A DNA stretch of 64,000 nucleotides from Candidatus Synechococcus calcipolaris G9. GTDB taxonomy: Bacteria; Cyanobacteriota; Cyanobacteriia; Thermosynechococcales; Thermosynechococcaceae. The notes beneath the pieces were generated by a model. It was not told where the DNA came from and ran no database searches. It saw only the letters and a list, made by a program, of their open reading frames with translations. Location: the NCBI RefSeq assembly GCF_029582805.1, contig NZ_JAKKUT010000005.1, forward strand, positions 124,001 through 188,000. The letters run 5' to 3'. The translations under genes and the position numbers were made by a program. Positions within the stretch are counted from its first letter, which is position 1. The number at the start of each line of letters is the position of its first letter. Shown here one piece after another: positions 26,501 to 36,064 of the stretch.

Positions 26501-27027
26501 TCATCGGCCCGTTGGTTATAGCAGGAACGGATCCAGGCAAAAAAGTCATCGGTGGAAAAGGGCAAGCTCAGGAGGCTATCCACCTCATCAATGAAAATCA
26601 CCAGGGGACAGGTGCGATGGTGCAGTAAGACCTGTTCCATAAATTCCCCAAGGCGATGAATGGGCGACATGAGTTGGCGATCGCGCCACCAAGACCGTAG
26701 ATTAAACACATCCGCCAACTGAAAGCTTTGGACAAGGGCACCAATCAGACTGGCATACCACTGATCCGCATTAATATTTTGACTACCGATTTTTGTAATA
26801 TCTAAGGCCGCACAGGCATAGCCATCCCCCTGAAGCCGCTGCATCACCTGTACCCGCAGGCTGGACTTCCCCATTTGCCGAGAATTTAAGACATAGCAAA
26901 ATTCACCTGCTCGCAAACCACCGTAGAGGTCGCGATCGGCTTGGCGTTCTACGTAGGTTGGACAGGCACTCGGTAAACTGCCCCCTACTTGGTAGGGGAC
27001 GGACAGATCAATTTCAGGACTAGACAT
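23521..27027 (-). CDS. AAA-like ATPase with C-terminal WD40 propeller repeats
   Basis: 1168 residues. The N-terminal AAA-like (AAA_35 type) NTPase has NSRQMGKSSLRVQ (Walker A) and LVIFIDEVDSLLS (Walker B). One membrane span lies at about 465-487 (TALAMVSLLSLGVGIVLI). About 14 WD40 repeats fill the C-terminal 600 residues (for example DGHIRRWNLGG, DGILRLWDSNG, DRTVSLWSRSG), enough for two propellers. Such NTPase-WD40 giants are common in cyanobacteria and are thought to act as signalling or conflict-system scaffolds. The span would leave the ATPase and propellers on opposite sides, or the segment may only be peripheral. Its start is 86 bases downstream of the RodZ-like gene's stop, on the same strand. 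Confidence 0.9.
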   Translation of the reverse strand: MSSPEIDLSVPYQVGGSLPSACPTYVERQADRDLYGGLRAGEFCYVLNSRQMGKSSLRVQVMQRLQGDGYACAALDITKIGSQNINADQWYASLIGALVQSFQLADVFNLRSWWRDRQLMSPIHRLGEFMEQVLLHHRTCPLVIFIDEVDSLLSLPFSTDDFFAWIRSCYNQRADDPSYQRLTFALLGVATPDRLIEDKQRTPFNIGRAISLEGFQLEEATPLLEGIRSLSDQPQALLRAVLTWTGGQPFLTQKICRLLQVRDQFVPSGEAEDHVERLIQKMILQDWERQDEPEHLKTLRNRLLADEQRSGRLLGMYQKILEQGSIPLDNSPEERSLSLTGLVCQRWGQLQVFNPIYAHVFNGNWVEEQLAQLRPYSDSFQAWLRSGGQDSSRLLRGQALQDALLWANGKSLSDLDYQFFAASQDLNQREMQHTLLLERQEKQAIAAANAILDQAQHRARRLMRQAMTALAMVSLLSLGVGIVLIKTNYDLRASRISLTLEQESIDSLSRFSGQELPALVSAIAAGRTLDELVGNTPLSDYPTTRPIFALNTLLGQIHARNQWQAPGNTRENSMVGSGFIDAETIVTISEGGELILWNQAGLPQAEFPLNRDDIGGVRFHREGDRLALLTTSGMVELWQLKPDITFLAKLGGANSQIVSFRFSPDNTEMAALSKEGRVYRWNNQGELLGEFSAHQGQGYSMSYSPDGQFLATTGSDGHIRRWNLGGELQADWQAPPNQPVDQNSLTFLGDGLLATVGVDGILRLWDSNGQQRNQWRVSTAPVYYVGYDPRGYLITLSNDNVIRLWNENGLLHTELRGHEQFVNSVQFDTQGEWLISSDRGGGIYLWQIKNQRHRVWPANQESLWALAFAPDGETLATGGKDGRVRLWQKDGTFLAETPILDPAGINSLAFTSSGQQVAIAASHDIYLWQQEQMDPPEKLWHSEARLYTVAVSPDDRYLVAGDGQGMIHRLNLQDQSQLSFGGSGESIWSLSINPVTGLLASTGEGGSVKLWNIEAGTLAQTLEPNQGWLAMVRFSQDGQTLIAGGDGGWINVWNGQGQNHQQFRGHLRSILSLGLSADGQMIAAASQDRTVSLWSRSGQPLGQTTAVPGVSYGVDISATNPPVVAIAGQNDQIILTAFYPLPELLQYACDWLRDYRYQNKDVAQVCPG

Positions 27028-27113
27028 TAATCAAATTATCAATCAAATTAAAATCCTTTGACCTAGAATCATTCACCCTAGGGATCATTCACCAGGGCGA
27101 TCGCTGATCATCC

Positions 27114-27986
27114 CTAGTAGGTAGATGACGTAGAATCTGGGACAGTAGTTGCTTGATTATTCATAGAATTGTTCACAGAGGTCTCCCCAGACCCACTCGG
27201 GCCATACTCCTTAACCTCCACATCTCCCAGGGCCCCCATCTTCTCTGCTGGATTATTGTTGTAGGCAATGTTCACGGCTCCCGCATTCCCCGAACGCACA
27301 ATAATGCGTTCCTTGCCTTTCCAGGTTTGCTCACTGCCGGTTTCCATCATGCCCACAAAAACCATGGTGCCATCCACCTCAACTTCAATCCAGGAATCTC
27401 CCTCTAGGGTGACATCCACTTGTACCGGCTGATCGGCGAGGGGGGGAGAGGATTCTGGGCTAGGGCTAGGACTGTTTTGGACTGTTTCCGGGAAAGTTGT
27501 GGCAGCGGGAGAGGGACTCGCTTCAGGGGTAGCGGTAACGTCTGGAGCGGTATCCCCATCGGCAATACCTTGGACGGTGGGCTTAAAGATGTAGGCAAGG
27601 GCCGCCACTGAGCCAATTACTAGGAAAAAGTAGGCTAAGTATAGGTGAATCGGCCGCAGTTGGGGGGTAGATAAGCGGCGCGGACTCTCTTTCTTTTGCT
27701 CAACCGTGTAAACATGGGTTTCCGTCGGATATTCCGATGCGATGACTTTACCCTCTAGGCCAAGGGCATCGGCAAAGCGGCGAATAAACCCTTGGGTATA
27801 TATTGGCTCCGGCAGGTGGGCGATCGTGCCGGCTTCAATGGCCTCCAGAATGGATTGGCGAATCATTGTTTTGGCGGCAATTTCATCTAGGGGTAAGCCA
27901 AGTTCTTGACGCTTTTCTTGTAAGAACGCACCGATTTCCGCCAGTTTTGCTGCCCGATCTTGATCGAGGTGATTCAGATTTGGCAT
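27114..27986 (-). CDS. RodZ-like helix-turn-helix membrane protein (DUF4115)
   Basis: 290 residues. The N-terminal HTH_25 domain (LAEIGAFLQEKRQELGLPLD, then YTQGFIRRFADALGL) is the RodZ-type fold that binds MreB. One membrane span lies at about 112-133 (LYLAYFFLVIGSVAALAYIF). A Pro/Ser-rich linker and a C-terminal DUF4115 beta domain (VTLEGDSWIEVEVDG) follow. In rod-shaped bacteria RodZ helps the elongasome; in a cyanobacterium it may have a related shape or envelope role. It precedes the WD40 gene on the same strand. Confidence 0.88.
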   Translation of the reverse strand: MPNLNHLDQDRAAKLAEIGAFLQEKRQELGLPLDEIAAKTMIRQSILEAIEAGTIAHLPEPIYTQGFIRRFADALGLEGKVIASEYPTETHVYTVEQKKESPRRLSTPQLRPIHLYLAYFFLVIGSVAALAYIFKPTVQGIADGDTAPDVTATPEASPSPAATTFPETVQNSPSPSPESSPPLADQPVQVDVTLEGDSWIEVEVDGTMVFVGMMETGSEQTWKGKERIIVRSGNAGAVNIAYNNNPAEKMGALGDVEVKEYGPSGSGETSVNNSMNNQATTVPDSTSSTY

Positions 27987-28115
27987 AGCTGTAACTCTCC
28001 TTATAGCGACTCTCAGTAAGCATCAGGAACAACCACACATCATGACTTATGATTCAGCCTAGACTATTTCTAGGTTTTAGGATCAATTTGCTAATCCTAC
28101 CTGCTAAGGGAACCT

Positions 28116-28904
28116 TCACCCTATGATAGGGGGAAATTCCCCCTTTGAATGTCCGGTTTGTTCTAGTTGGTTTAGCTCATGGTTGGACAATACACGCACC
28201 TGGCCCACGTCTAATTTCCCCTGACGTTTGCAACTCAGTTGAATCGGGCCAATGGCCAGGCGATGGAGCGCAAGGACAGAATAGCCTAAGTATTGAGCAA
28301 TCCGACGAATTTGTCGATTCCGACCTTCGTGGAGGACAATTTTGAGCAGGGTTCTTGGGGTAGGCTGGTCGGATTTTTTAAGGACATTCACTTGGGCGTT
28401 TAGGGTTTGCTGGCCATCCAGAGGAATGCCATTTCGCCATTGTCGTAATGCTGACTTCGATGGGCTTCCCTCTACCCAGACATGATAGGTCTTGGGAATA
28501 TGGTGGCGGGGATGGCTGAGGCAAAAGGTTAGTTCACCGTCGTTGGTGAGAATCAGGGCACCGGTACTGTCCGCATCTAAACGGCCCACGGGATGCAACC
28601 CAGGGGTTTCCTGGTAGTGCTTCGGCAAAATATCGAGAATAGTAACCCGTCCCTGGGGGTCATGGCAGGTGCAGATCACCCCTAGAGGCTTGTGGAGGAG
28701 AAGGTAAACCCGATCGGGTGGATACTGGGGATTGAGCCATTTCCCGTTATATTCAATGCGATCGCGATCGGGGTCGGCGCGATCGCCCAGGTGGGCCAGT
28801 TGACCATTCACCCGAACCCGGCCAGCTTTAATCCATTCTTCAGCTTGGCGGCGAGAGGTAATTCCCCATTGGGAAAGAATCTTCTGAAGACGCTGCTCCA
28901 TCAT
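28116..28904 (-). CDS. rRNA pseudouridine synthase, RsuA/RluB family
   Basis: 262 residues. An N-terminal S4 RNA-binding domain (RLQKILSQWGITSRRQAEEWI) precedes the catalytic domain with VYLLLHKPLGVICTCHDPQGR and the active-site block GRLDADSTGALILTNDG, whose Asp attacks the uridine; HEGRNRQIRR is the conserved late motif. It isomerises one uridine in rRNA. The closest named relatives are RluB and RsuA, and sequence alone does not separate them here. It lies directly downstream of the pix operon on the same strand. Confidence 0.93.
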   Translation of the reverse strand: MMEQRLQKILSQWGITSRRQAEEWIKAGRVRVNGQLAHLGDRADPDRDRIEYNGKWLNPQYPPDRVYLLLHKPLGVICTCHDPQGRVTILDILPKHYQETPGLHPVGRLDADSTGALILTNDGELTFCLSHPRHHIPKTYHVWVEGSPSKSALRQWRNGIPLDGQQTLNAQVNVLKKSDQPTPRTLLKIVLHEGRNRQIRRIAQYLGYSVLALHRLAIGPIQLSCKRQGKLDVGQVRVLSNHELNQLEQTGHSKGEFPPIIG

Positions 28905-28952
28905 TAATCGGACTACAGCCGAGAATTTTTAAAATAGTTATGTCTGAGAATA

Positions 28953-29483
28953 TTATGTTTGCGAAGTGTTCATCTCGGCAAGGGATGCCAGAATTTGCTC
29001 TAGGTCAATCACAAAAATAGGGGGTAAATTGGCATTCTCTGGACTGGTGATCATGCGGGAACTGACACCATGAATATTTCCCCAATGTAAGTAGTTCTTT
29101 GGCAGGGGCGCAACCTGATCTGCCGGAACCCGCTCCAGAGTGGGTGGATCTGCAATGGGTAAACCAATTAACTCATGATCGCTACTTTCTTGACGTTGCA
29201 ATAGCAGGAGAAAACGCTGTTGATCTACTTCCGGGGACATCATTGCATCCCTAAATAGGCAGCACCCAATATCAATCACAAAAACTTCTTGATTTTGGTA
29301 CGTGATGAGGCCAATCCCGCCCCTTTCCGGATCCCCATGGATCTGATGGAGGGGAATAACTTTAAGAACCGTTTCAATGGGGAGGGCAAACTGTTCCTGA
29401 CGAATGGTAAAGGTGAGAAATTGCCGCAGGATAATCTGTTTGGCCTGACGATGGCGGAGCCGACGGGGGGAATTAATGGCCAT
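28953..29483 (-). CDS. CheW-like protein at the end of the pix operon
   Basis: 176 residues with a CheW-type fold: TFTIRQEQFALPIETVLKVIPLHQIHG, then GIGLITYQNQEVFVIDIG. Its start overlaps the end of the CheA gene by 11 bases, so translation is coupled. It would couple receptors to the kinase, or act as a second adaptor beside PixI. The Synechocystis pix operon, as I recall it, has no CheW at this place, so this gene is an addition. The N-terminus (RRLRHRQAKQI) is basic. Confidence 0.82.
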   Translation of the reverse strand: MAINSPRRLRHRQAKQIILRQFLTFTIRQEQFALPIETVLKVIPLHQIHGDPERGGIGLITYQNQEVFVIDIGCCLFRDAMMSPEVDQQRFLLLLQRQESSDHELIGLPIADPPTLERVPADQVAPLPKNYLHWGNIHGVSSRMITSPENANLPPIFVIDLEQILASLAEMNTSQT

Positions 29484-32400
29484 GGAGGGTTTCCCCGTTA
29501 ATGAGTTGGCGGAGGGATTTGAGGAGTTCGGTTTCCCGGAAGGGTTTGCTAAAGTAGGCGGCGGCCCCCAGATTAAAGGCGAGTTGACGGTGTTTATCGC
29601 CAGTGCGGGAGGTGAGCATGGTAATGGGTAGCTGTTGGCGATGCCCTAGGGTTTTGACATGGGCCAGAAATCCATAGCCATCGAGGCGGGGCATTTCAAT
29701 GTCACAGATGACGGCATCGACCCGTAAGTCGGTTTGCAGTTTGTCGAGGGCCTCTTGACCATCCTTGGCCTGTTCCACATGGTACCCTGCTTTTTCCAAG
29801 GTATTGGCGAGGAAACGACGGACATTGATGGAGTCATCTACCACCAGAATGGTTTCTTGCTGGGGCAGATTCAGGGTTGGGGCGGGTGGGCGGGCCGGGG
29901 CCCCATCTCCCAAGGAGGCGTGATCAAACCAACGCAATAGGGCCAGGGTATCAATGAGGGGGACAATCCGACCATCTCCCAAAATGGTGCAACCACTAAA
30001 GCCAGGGGGGAGGCCCATATCTCCGTCCACTTGGCGAATAGTTACTTCCTGTTCTCCCCAATAGCGATCGATTTCAATGCCAATTAAATCATCCCCTTGG
30101 GCCAGGAGCATGACGGTGGGATCGTTAATCGTGGGAATGGCATCCATATCTAAGGAGCGATGGGGCCGGCTAAAGCGGAAATAGTCCTGTAGTTGCACGA
30201 GGGGAATCATGTAGCCTTGCCAGTCAAGAATTTTTTGACCGACGGTTTCAATAATCGGGTAGCGATCGCGGAGCATCATTTCTTCGATCGCCTCGGTGGG
30301 AATCGCCACCAACATCCCTGCCACCTCGGCCAGGAGTACCCGGACAACGGATAGGGTATAGGGCACGGTGATTGTAAAGGTTGTCCCTTCCCCTAGGCGG
30401 GTTTCCACCCGGACATCTCCCCGCACTTGGCGCAGGTTGGTACGGACTACATCCATGCCCACGCCCCGGCCCGATAGGGAGGTGACTTGACTGGCGGTAC
30501 TAAACCCTGGCTCAAAGATGAGGTCAATTAACTCGCGATCTCTGGCACTATTCAGGGTTTGGGAATGAAATCCCAGTTGAAGTGCTTTTTGGCGCAGTTT
30601 TTCCGGATCAATGCCGCGGCCATCATCGGTAATGGTGATCACGGTTTGGTTGCCCCGGTAGGTGGCCCGCAACTCAATGTGCCCTTGGGGGGATTTCCCT
30701 TGGCGTTGGCGATCGCTGGGGGATTCAAGACCATGGTCAAAGGCATTGCGGACAATGTGCATTAAGGGATCACTCAAAATCGCTAATACCGAGCGATCGA
30801 TGAGGGTATGGCCCCCTTGAATATCCAGTTTGACCCGTTTACCATGTTCTTGGCAAAGGTGCCGAATTAAGCGTGGATAGCGATTGGCTAAGTCCGCAAA
30901 GGGTCGCATCCGAATTTGGGTAAATCGGGTTTGAAGTTGTTTCGCCGTGCGGTTGAGATCTCGGCTAGTATGCTCCGTATCCTCTAGGCCAATTTCTAAA
31001 TCACTGGTGATTTCCTGGATCTGAACAATGGATTCCATCACCTCTTGGGATAACAGGTGCAGATCACTGTAGCGATCGAACTCTAGGCTATCAAATCCCT
31101 GATGCCAATCTCCCCCCGGCAGGGAAGGGGTTAGGGGAGTCGGACTTCGCCCAGGGACAGTACTGAGGGATTCCACCGCGTTCCCCACCACCTTAACTCC
31201 ACTGCCAAAACGGTCGTAGCCTGTCCGCAAACGAAAATTAGACTGCTCTAAGGCCCGTACTTTGCCCTTGAGCATTTCCAGTAATTGATGGAGCCGTTCC
31301 AGTTGTAAATCTAACCCATTCCGTTCAATGGTTAATTCCCCAAACAGATCACTGAGGTGATCCAGTTGTTGAACCGCCACCCGCACGGTCATATCCTGAA
31401 TTTCCGGGGCGATCGCCCCTGGGGATGGGGTAGCAGGCTGGGATAGTGTTTGCTGATCAGTGGTCTCTTTTTGAGTAGTTTGGCTGGGGAATGAATCTAC
31501 CCCTAGAATGGTTTCGATGTCATCATCGTCCGTCTCGTCCTCAGCCGTCTCGTTGTCAACTGGCTCACCTTCAACTAGTTCATCGTTCATTGCGGCCAGG
31601 CTACCGCTATCCTCCCCTAAGGGGGGAACCTCTAGGGGGAACTCGCCACCGAGGACATCGGCCAAGCCTTCGAGATTGATTTGCTCCAATTCAAAATCCG
31701 CAAAGGATTCGCCATCAAAGCTATTCCCTAGGGCTGGTTCGGGGCGATCGCCGGTAACCGTCCCCTCGCCTAATTGGGGAACCGTTGAGTCTTCAAGTTG
31801 AATAACCGAAAATTCGTCTTCATCCCGTGCATCAACCTGATCAACTTCATCAATAAAGAGGGCATCCGCTGTCACGGTGGTACTTGATTCTAGGGGCATT
31901 ACTGGCATCGCGGTGGGATCAAAGTGATCCGGTAGGGCCGTGAGTTGACCAATCAAAACCAAGGCCTGCGATCGCCGCCATTGCTGTAATACCTGGGCTG
32001 CCAGAGTTCCCAGGGGAGTGGGGTTACTCTTGAGATAGTCATTGACGGAGGCGCAAAAAGACGTAAAGGCCGGTAGCTCCAGAATTTGACCGAGGCCTTC
32101 CAGTTCTTGGGCGGCAATTTCTAGCTCTTCTCGCAAACAGGGTTGGGCCGGGTCAGCAATCACCGCCTCAAGACGCTGAAGACAGGCTTCTACCTCTGAC
32201 TCAAAGAGCATCACCCGCATATCATTGCCCCCATCTTCCGAGAGCAGAGCCATTTCATCTTCTGCTTGGGGGTCGCCTAATATCTCCTGTAAATGGTTAA
32301 AGATGGGATCTGCTTGGCTACTCAGCCAGGAGGGTTTGGGTTCCGTGCCCTGTCGGGTTAGGGTAATGACCTGTTGCAGTTGATCCACTGCCCGGAGCAA

Positions 32401-32679
32401 CTCCTGCTGCACAAAGGCATCCACGGGACGGCCGCCCCGCAAAACCTTAAAGAAATCCTCCATGCGGTGGGCCAATTGACTCAGGTTTTGGAACCCCATC
32501 ATTGCCGCCCCGCCTTTAATGGAATGGGCCGCCCGCAAAATCCCATCCAGCCGCGATCGCCGCTCCTGCTCAGGAATATCCCCTAGCTCTAGGAGGCCGG
32601 TTTCAATCACCTGCAAATAATCCTGGGCTTCCTCCAGGAATTGCAGCCGTACCAGTTCATCTACACTAACGTCGGGCAT
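29473..32679 (-). CDS. pixL: CheA-type hybrid histidine kinase (PixL-like)
   Basis: 1068 residues. Domains: HPt with the phosphorylated His52 in AAHSIKGGAAMM, a long acidic linker (about 260-400), dimerisation helices, the kinase with N-box HIVRNAFDHGLE, G1 ITDDGRGID and G2 GRGVGMDVVR, a CheW-like regulatory domain and a C-terminal receiver with Asp993 in CDIEMPRLDG. It autophosphorylates under receptor control and passes phosphate to PixG, PixH and its own receiver. The operon order (PATAN-CheY-CheW-MCP-CheA) is that of the positive-phototaxis pix system of Synechocystis. The gene starts six bases after the pixJ stop. Confidence 0.9.
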   Translation of the reverse strand: MPDVSVDELVRLQFLEEAQDYLQVIETGLLELGDIPEQERRSRLDGILRAAHSIKGGAAMMGFQNLSQLAHRMEDFFKVLRGGRPVDAFVQQELLRAVDQLQQVITLTRQGTEPKPSWLSSQADPIFNHLQEILGDPQAEDEMALLSEDGGNDMRVMLFESEVEACLQRLEAVIADPAQPCLREELEIAAQELEGLGQILELPAFTSFCASVNDYLKSNPTPLGTLAAQVLQQWRRSQALVLIGQLTALPDHFDPTAMPVMPLESSTTVTADALFIDEVDQVDARDEDEFSVIQLEDSTVPQLGEGTVTGDRPEPALGNSFDGESFADFELEQINLEGLADVLGGEFPLEVPPLGEDSGSLAAMNDELVEGEPVDNETAEDETDDDDIETILGVDSFPSQTTQKETTDQQTLSQPATPSPGAIAPEIQDMTVRVAVQQLDHLSDLFGELTIERNGLDLQLERLHQLLEMLKGKVRALEQSNFRLRTGYDRFGSGVKVVGNAVESLSTVPGRSPTPLTPSLPGGDWHQGFDSLEFDRYSDLHLLSQEVMESIVQIQEITSDLEIGLEDTEHTSRDLNRTAKQLQTRFTQIRMRPFADLANRYPRLIRHLCQEHGKRVKLDIQGGHTLIDRSVLAILSDPLMHIVRNAFDHGLESPSDRQRQGKSPQGHIELRATYRGNQTVITITDDGRGIDPEKLRQKALQLGFHSQTLNSARDRELIDLIFEPGFSTASQVTSLSGRGVGMDVVRTNLRQVRGDVRVETRLGEGTTFTITVPYTLSVVRVLLAEVAGMLVAIPTEAIEEMMLRDRYPIIETVGQKILDWQGYMIPLVQLQDYFRFSRPHRSLDMDAIPTINDPTVMLLAQGDDLIGIEIDRYWGEQEVTIRQVDGDMGLPPGFSGCTILGDGRIVPLIDTLALLRWFDHASLGDGAPARPPAPTLNLPQQETILVVDDSINVRRFLANTLEKAGYHVEQAKDGQEALDKLQTDLRVDAVICDIEMPRLDGYGFLAHVKTLGHRQQLPITMLTSRTGDKHRQLAFNLGAAAYFSKPFRETELLKSLRQLINGETLHGH

Positions 32680-32685
32680 TGTGAT

Positions 32686-35421
32686 CTAGCCCTCCGCACT
32701 CACCTTAAAGGTGTCCACTGAAGCCTGTAGGGTTTGGGCGACGGCTACCGTTTCTTGCAGGGAATCGGAAATATGTTGAGAGGTGGCGGACATCCCCTCC
32801 GAGACCTTGGCAATGTCCTTCATCAGCGTGTTCACCGTATTGGAGGTGTGGGACTGGGACACGGTGGATTCGGAAATAGACTGCACCAGTTCATCAATGT
32901 GGTGGGACACTTCCACAATTTCCTCCAGGTTTTTCTTGGCGGTTTCCACGAGGCGGGTTCCCTCCACCACCTGGGATGTGCCGGTTTCCATCGCCGCTAC
33001 TACTTCGTTGGTCTCCTGTTGAATCGCTTCCACAATCTGTTCAATTTCCTTGGTTGCCGCCGCCGATCGCGCCGCCAGTTCCCCCACTTCTTCCGCAACC
33101 ACTGCAAAACCACGGCCTTCTTCCCCTGCCCGCGCCGCCTCAATACTAGCGTTAATGGCTAAAAGGTTTGTTTGTAGGGCAATCTGGTTAATCAGCGAAA
33201 TCACCTTAGAAATCTGTTGGGAGGACTCCCCTAATCGCTTCACTTTTTTAGCGGTTTCGGCAACGGTTTCCCGGAGATGCATAATACTCTGCACCGTTTC
33301 ATCCATCGTTTCCCCACTGGTTTGGGCGGTTTCTGAGGCATGACGGGCAACCTCAGCGGCTTGGTTGGCACTGTGGGTCACGGATTCAATAGAGGCAGAC
33401 ATCTCTTCGATCGCCTCCAGCATCCGATTAATTTTCTTGGCCTGGCGCAGGGATTCCTTCGCAAGCTGGCCCATGGCGGTTTCATCTTCACTGAGGGACG
33501 CATTCACTTGACTGGTGGCGGTTTTTACCTGGATCACCACTTCCCGCAGACTTTCAATCAGGGAGTTAAAGATGTCCGCCACCGTGCCAATTTCCCCGGC
33601 GGTAATGTCAGCCCGCACCATCAGGTTCCCCTGGGAGGCTTCTTCAACCTCCGAGAGCAAGTTAATCAGTTGTAGTTGAATATCTTCCGTTTGACGTTGG
33701 CGATCGGCCGCCAGGGTTTCTGCTTTTTGGCGGGCGGCCTCCGTCTCCCGCAGGAAGTTGGCCCGCTCAATCACTAAGCCGAGTTGGGTTGCCAATTGGG
33801 TGAAGAAATCAATTTCCGACTGTTGCCATTGGCGGGGGGCATCACACTGGTGGGCAATGAGGAGGGCAACCAGCTTCTGCTCGACGAGCATGGGGGCGAC
33901 AAGATTGGCTTTCACGCCTAGGGGCTTTAATTGACCCAAGTAACACTCGTTTAAGTTGGCGGCATCAATGTCGGCGGTGGCCTGTACCCGCCCTTTTTCA
34001 TAGGCCTTAATCCAGTTTTTGCGGAAGCAAGGATCGTCAATGGTTTGCTCTAGGGCCTTGGGCCAACCCTCGCCCACGGACTCTGCCACCACCGTACCGA
34101 CCCAGTTGGGATCAAATTCGTAGACAATGACCCGATCGCTTTGGAGTATCTGGCGAATGTCGGCCACCCCCTGGGCTAAAATTTCCGAGGTGGATTTGAA
34201 CTGGGACAAGCGCAGGGTTAAATCCCGGAGAAACTTGGCCCGCTGTGCTTCTAGGGCCTGCTGGGTATTGGCGGCTTCCGTCCGCGCTAAAAGATTGGCC
34301 CGGACGAGGGCTAACCCCACCTGGGTGGCCATCTGGGTAAAGAAACTCACTTCAGCGGTTTGCCATTGGCGCGGCCCAGAGCATTGATGGGCAATTAAAA
34401 GAGCCACCAGTTTTTGATCGACGACGAGGGGAGCCACCAAATTTGCTTTTACCCCTAGGGGTTCCAGTTGCTTTAGGTAGCAGTCATTCAGATTAGCCTG
34501 GTAAATATCGGCGGTGGCCTGAACCCGTCCCTTTTCGTAGGCCTTAATCCAGTTTTTGCGGAAGCAGGGGTCATCAATGGTTTGCTCTAGGGCCTTGGGC
34601 CAACCGTCCACCACGGACTCTGCCACCACCTTGCCAGCCCAGTTGGTGTCAAATTCGTAGACAATGACCCGATCGCTCTGGAGAACCTGCCGGATTTCGG
34701 TGACGGCGGTGTCCAAAATGTCGGTGGGCGTTTCCTGCTCGGCAATACGGAGGGTCATTTGGCTTTGGCACTTCCCTAGGTAGGCCTCTCGGGATTGTTT
34801 AGAAAGAATGCCTTGAATTTGTATGGCCATGTGGTTGATGTTTTGGCCAAGATGGGCTACCTCATCTTCCCCAGTTACGGATAAACGGGCGGAGAAGTCC
34901 CCCTGGCTCAATTTTTCAACGGTTTCATTGGCGGCAATCAGGGGCCGTAAACTGCGCTTGATCAGGTAGGCGGCGATCGCCCCAACCCCCAAGGCCGTAA
35001 TCAGGGTACCGCCCACCACCACCCATTGCAAATGTTGCAGATCATTGACCCGTTGGCGTAGATAGATTTCAGCGGCTGGGTTTTCTCCCTGTTGGCTGCG
35101 GGCACGGGCAACCGATTGCTCCATGGACCAGTAGGCCACGCCGCCGACTGCGACCACCGGAATCACCCCTAGGGCAAGGGCCGTGGCTAGTAACTTGGCC
35201 TGCAAGCGGGCCCTGGGTGGAGATGGTTTTTCGGCAAGGGGAGAAGGCTGAATATCCGTTGTCCCTGGGGCTTGACTAGACACGCCATTGCTACCATGAC
35301 CATTGGCTCCATTGGTAACTTCGGGATGGGCATTCAAAACCGAATCGGGTAAAACCGGGGGCTGAATTGGGGCCGTAGCTCCTTTTTTGGAGGGGTTAGG
35401 ATTGGGTTGGGTACGGGTCAT
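32686..35421 (-). CDS. pixJ: Photoreceptor chemotaxis protein PixJ with two DXCF cyanobacteriochrome GAF domains
   Basis: 911 residues: a Pro-rich N-terminal tail, membrane spans at about 77-98 and 133-153, HAMP (about 154-206), GAF1 (about 225-380), GAF2 (about 404-560), and an MCP signalling domain ending with the hairpin tip [21 protein letters not shown]. Both GAFs have DPCF (Cys286; Cys465) and a second Cys 28 residues on (NDCY Cys314; NECY Cys493). That is the two-cysteine layout of DXCF cyanobacteriochromes such as TePixJ (Cys494/Cys522, also 28 apart), which carry phycoviolobilin and switch between blue- and green-absorbing states. Only one short loop faces the periplasm, so sensing is by the GAFs. 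Blue/green phototaxis sensing is inferred. Confidence 0.92.
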   Translation of the reverse strand: MTRTQPNPNPSKKGATAPIQPPVLPDSVLNAHPEVTNGANGHGSNGVSSQAPGTTDIQPSPLAEKPSPPRARLQAKLLATALALGVIPVVAVGGVAYWSMEQSVARARSQQGENPAAEIYLRQRVNDLQHLQWVVVGGTLITALGVGAIAAYLIKRSLRPLIAANETVEKLSQGDFSARLSVTGEDEVAHLGQNINHMAIQIQGILSKQSREAYLGKCQSQMTLRIAEQETPTDILDTAVTEIRQVLQSDRVIVYEFDTNWAGKVVAESVVDGWPKALEQTIDDPCFRKNWIKAYEKGRVQATADIYQANLNDCYLKQLEPLGVKANLVAPLVVDQKLVALLIAHQCSGPRQWQTAEVSFFTQMATQVGLALVRANLLARTEAANTQQALEAQRAKFLRDLTLRLSQFKSTSEILAQGVADIRQILQSDRVIVYEFDPNWVGTVVAESVGEGWPKALEQTIDDPCFRKNWIKAYEKGRVQATADIDAANLNECYLGQLKPLGVKANLVAPMLVEQKLVALLIAHQCDAPRQWQQSEIDFFTQLATQLGLVIERANFLRETEAARQKAETLAADRQRQTEDIQLQLINLLSEVEEASQGNLMVRADITAGEIGTVADIFNSLIESLREVVIQVKTATSQVNASLSEDETAMGQLAKESLRQAKKINRMLEAIEEMSASIESVTHSANQAAEVARHASETAQTSGETMDETVQSIMHLRETVAETAKKVKRLGESSQQISKVISLINQIALQTNLLAINASIEAARAGEEGRGFAVVAEEVGELAARSAAATKEIEQIVEAIQQETNEVVAAMETGTSQVVEGTRLVETAKKNLEEIVEVSHHIDELVQSISESTVSQSHTSNTVNTLMKDIAKVSEGMSATSQHISDSLQETVAVAQTLQASVDTFKVSAEG

Positions 35422-35481
35422 CGTCGCATCACCTAAAAATTAATAATTTTCAAATAAAATAAAGAAAAGCAACAGGAATCC

Positions 35482-36015
35482 TTAGCCGCGCATCGCCAAA
35501 ATATCTGCCCCAATAATCGCCCGCGGATCCAGGACAAGGAGCATCTCACTATCGAGGAGACAGCACCCACTCAGGTAAGGGACGAGGGCGGCGGGCACAG
35601 TTCCCACAGGGGATTGGATGGCATCGGGCATCAGGCGAATCACGCCCCGAATTTGACTCACCGCTAGGGCCAAGGGCTGCTGATCAACCCGAACAATGGC
35701 GATCGTCTGTTGGGGCATATCCATGGGCAGACTGGGCAGGTCGAGCAGATGGGGCAAGTCCACGACCCAAACCACCCGGTTGCGGTGATTTAGCAGGCCA
35801 ATGACGGGGGGCGGCATGTTGGGCATGGGCGTAAGGCGCAGGGAGGGAACTACCAAGACCTCTTGGGTTTGTTGCATCGGCAGAATGGCACTCAGACTAT
35901 CGCTCAGTTGTAACCGTAAATAGGCTTCCCCTTGACGGCGCGATCGCCCTGATTCATCCAAGGTGGTGGCAAAGGATGCTAATTGATCTTCGCGGGAAAT
36001 AATCTGGCGATTCAT
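35482..36015 (-). CDS. pixI: CheW-like adaptor (PixI-like)
   Basis: 177 residues with CheW beta-barrel features: LRLQLSDSLSAILPMQQTQEVLVVP, then PPVIGLLNHRNRVVWVVDLPHLL and a C-terminal half ending LVLDPRAIIGA. It links the PixJ receptor to the PixL kinase. It lies between the CheY-like gene and the receptor gene, as in the known pix order, about 50 bases from each neighbour. Confidence 0.87.
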   Translation of the reverse strand: MNRQIISREDQLASFATTLDESGRSRRQGEAYLRLQLSDSLSAILPMQQTQEVLVVPSLRLTPMPNMPPPVIGLLNHRNRVVWVVDLPHLLDLPSLPMDMPQQTIAIVRVDQQPLALAVSQIRGVIRLMPDAIQSPVGTVPAALVPYLSGCCLLDSEMLLVLDPRAIIGADILAMRG

Positions 36016-36064
36016 ACTCCTAACCGATACAAGCCATTACAAGCCATCACAAGGAATACCCCAC

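Noticed and set aside
32734-33675. Several long plus-strand ORFs over the pixJ 3' region
   Set aside because: They are antisense frames kept open by codon bias of pixJ; the protein strings are repetitive and non-protein-like.
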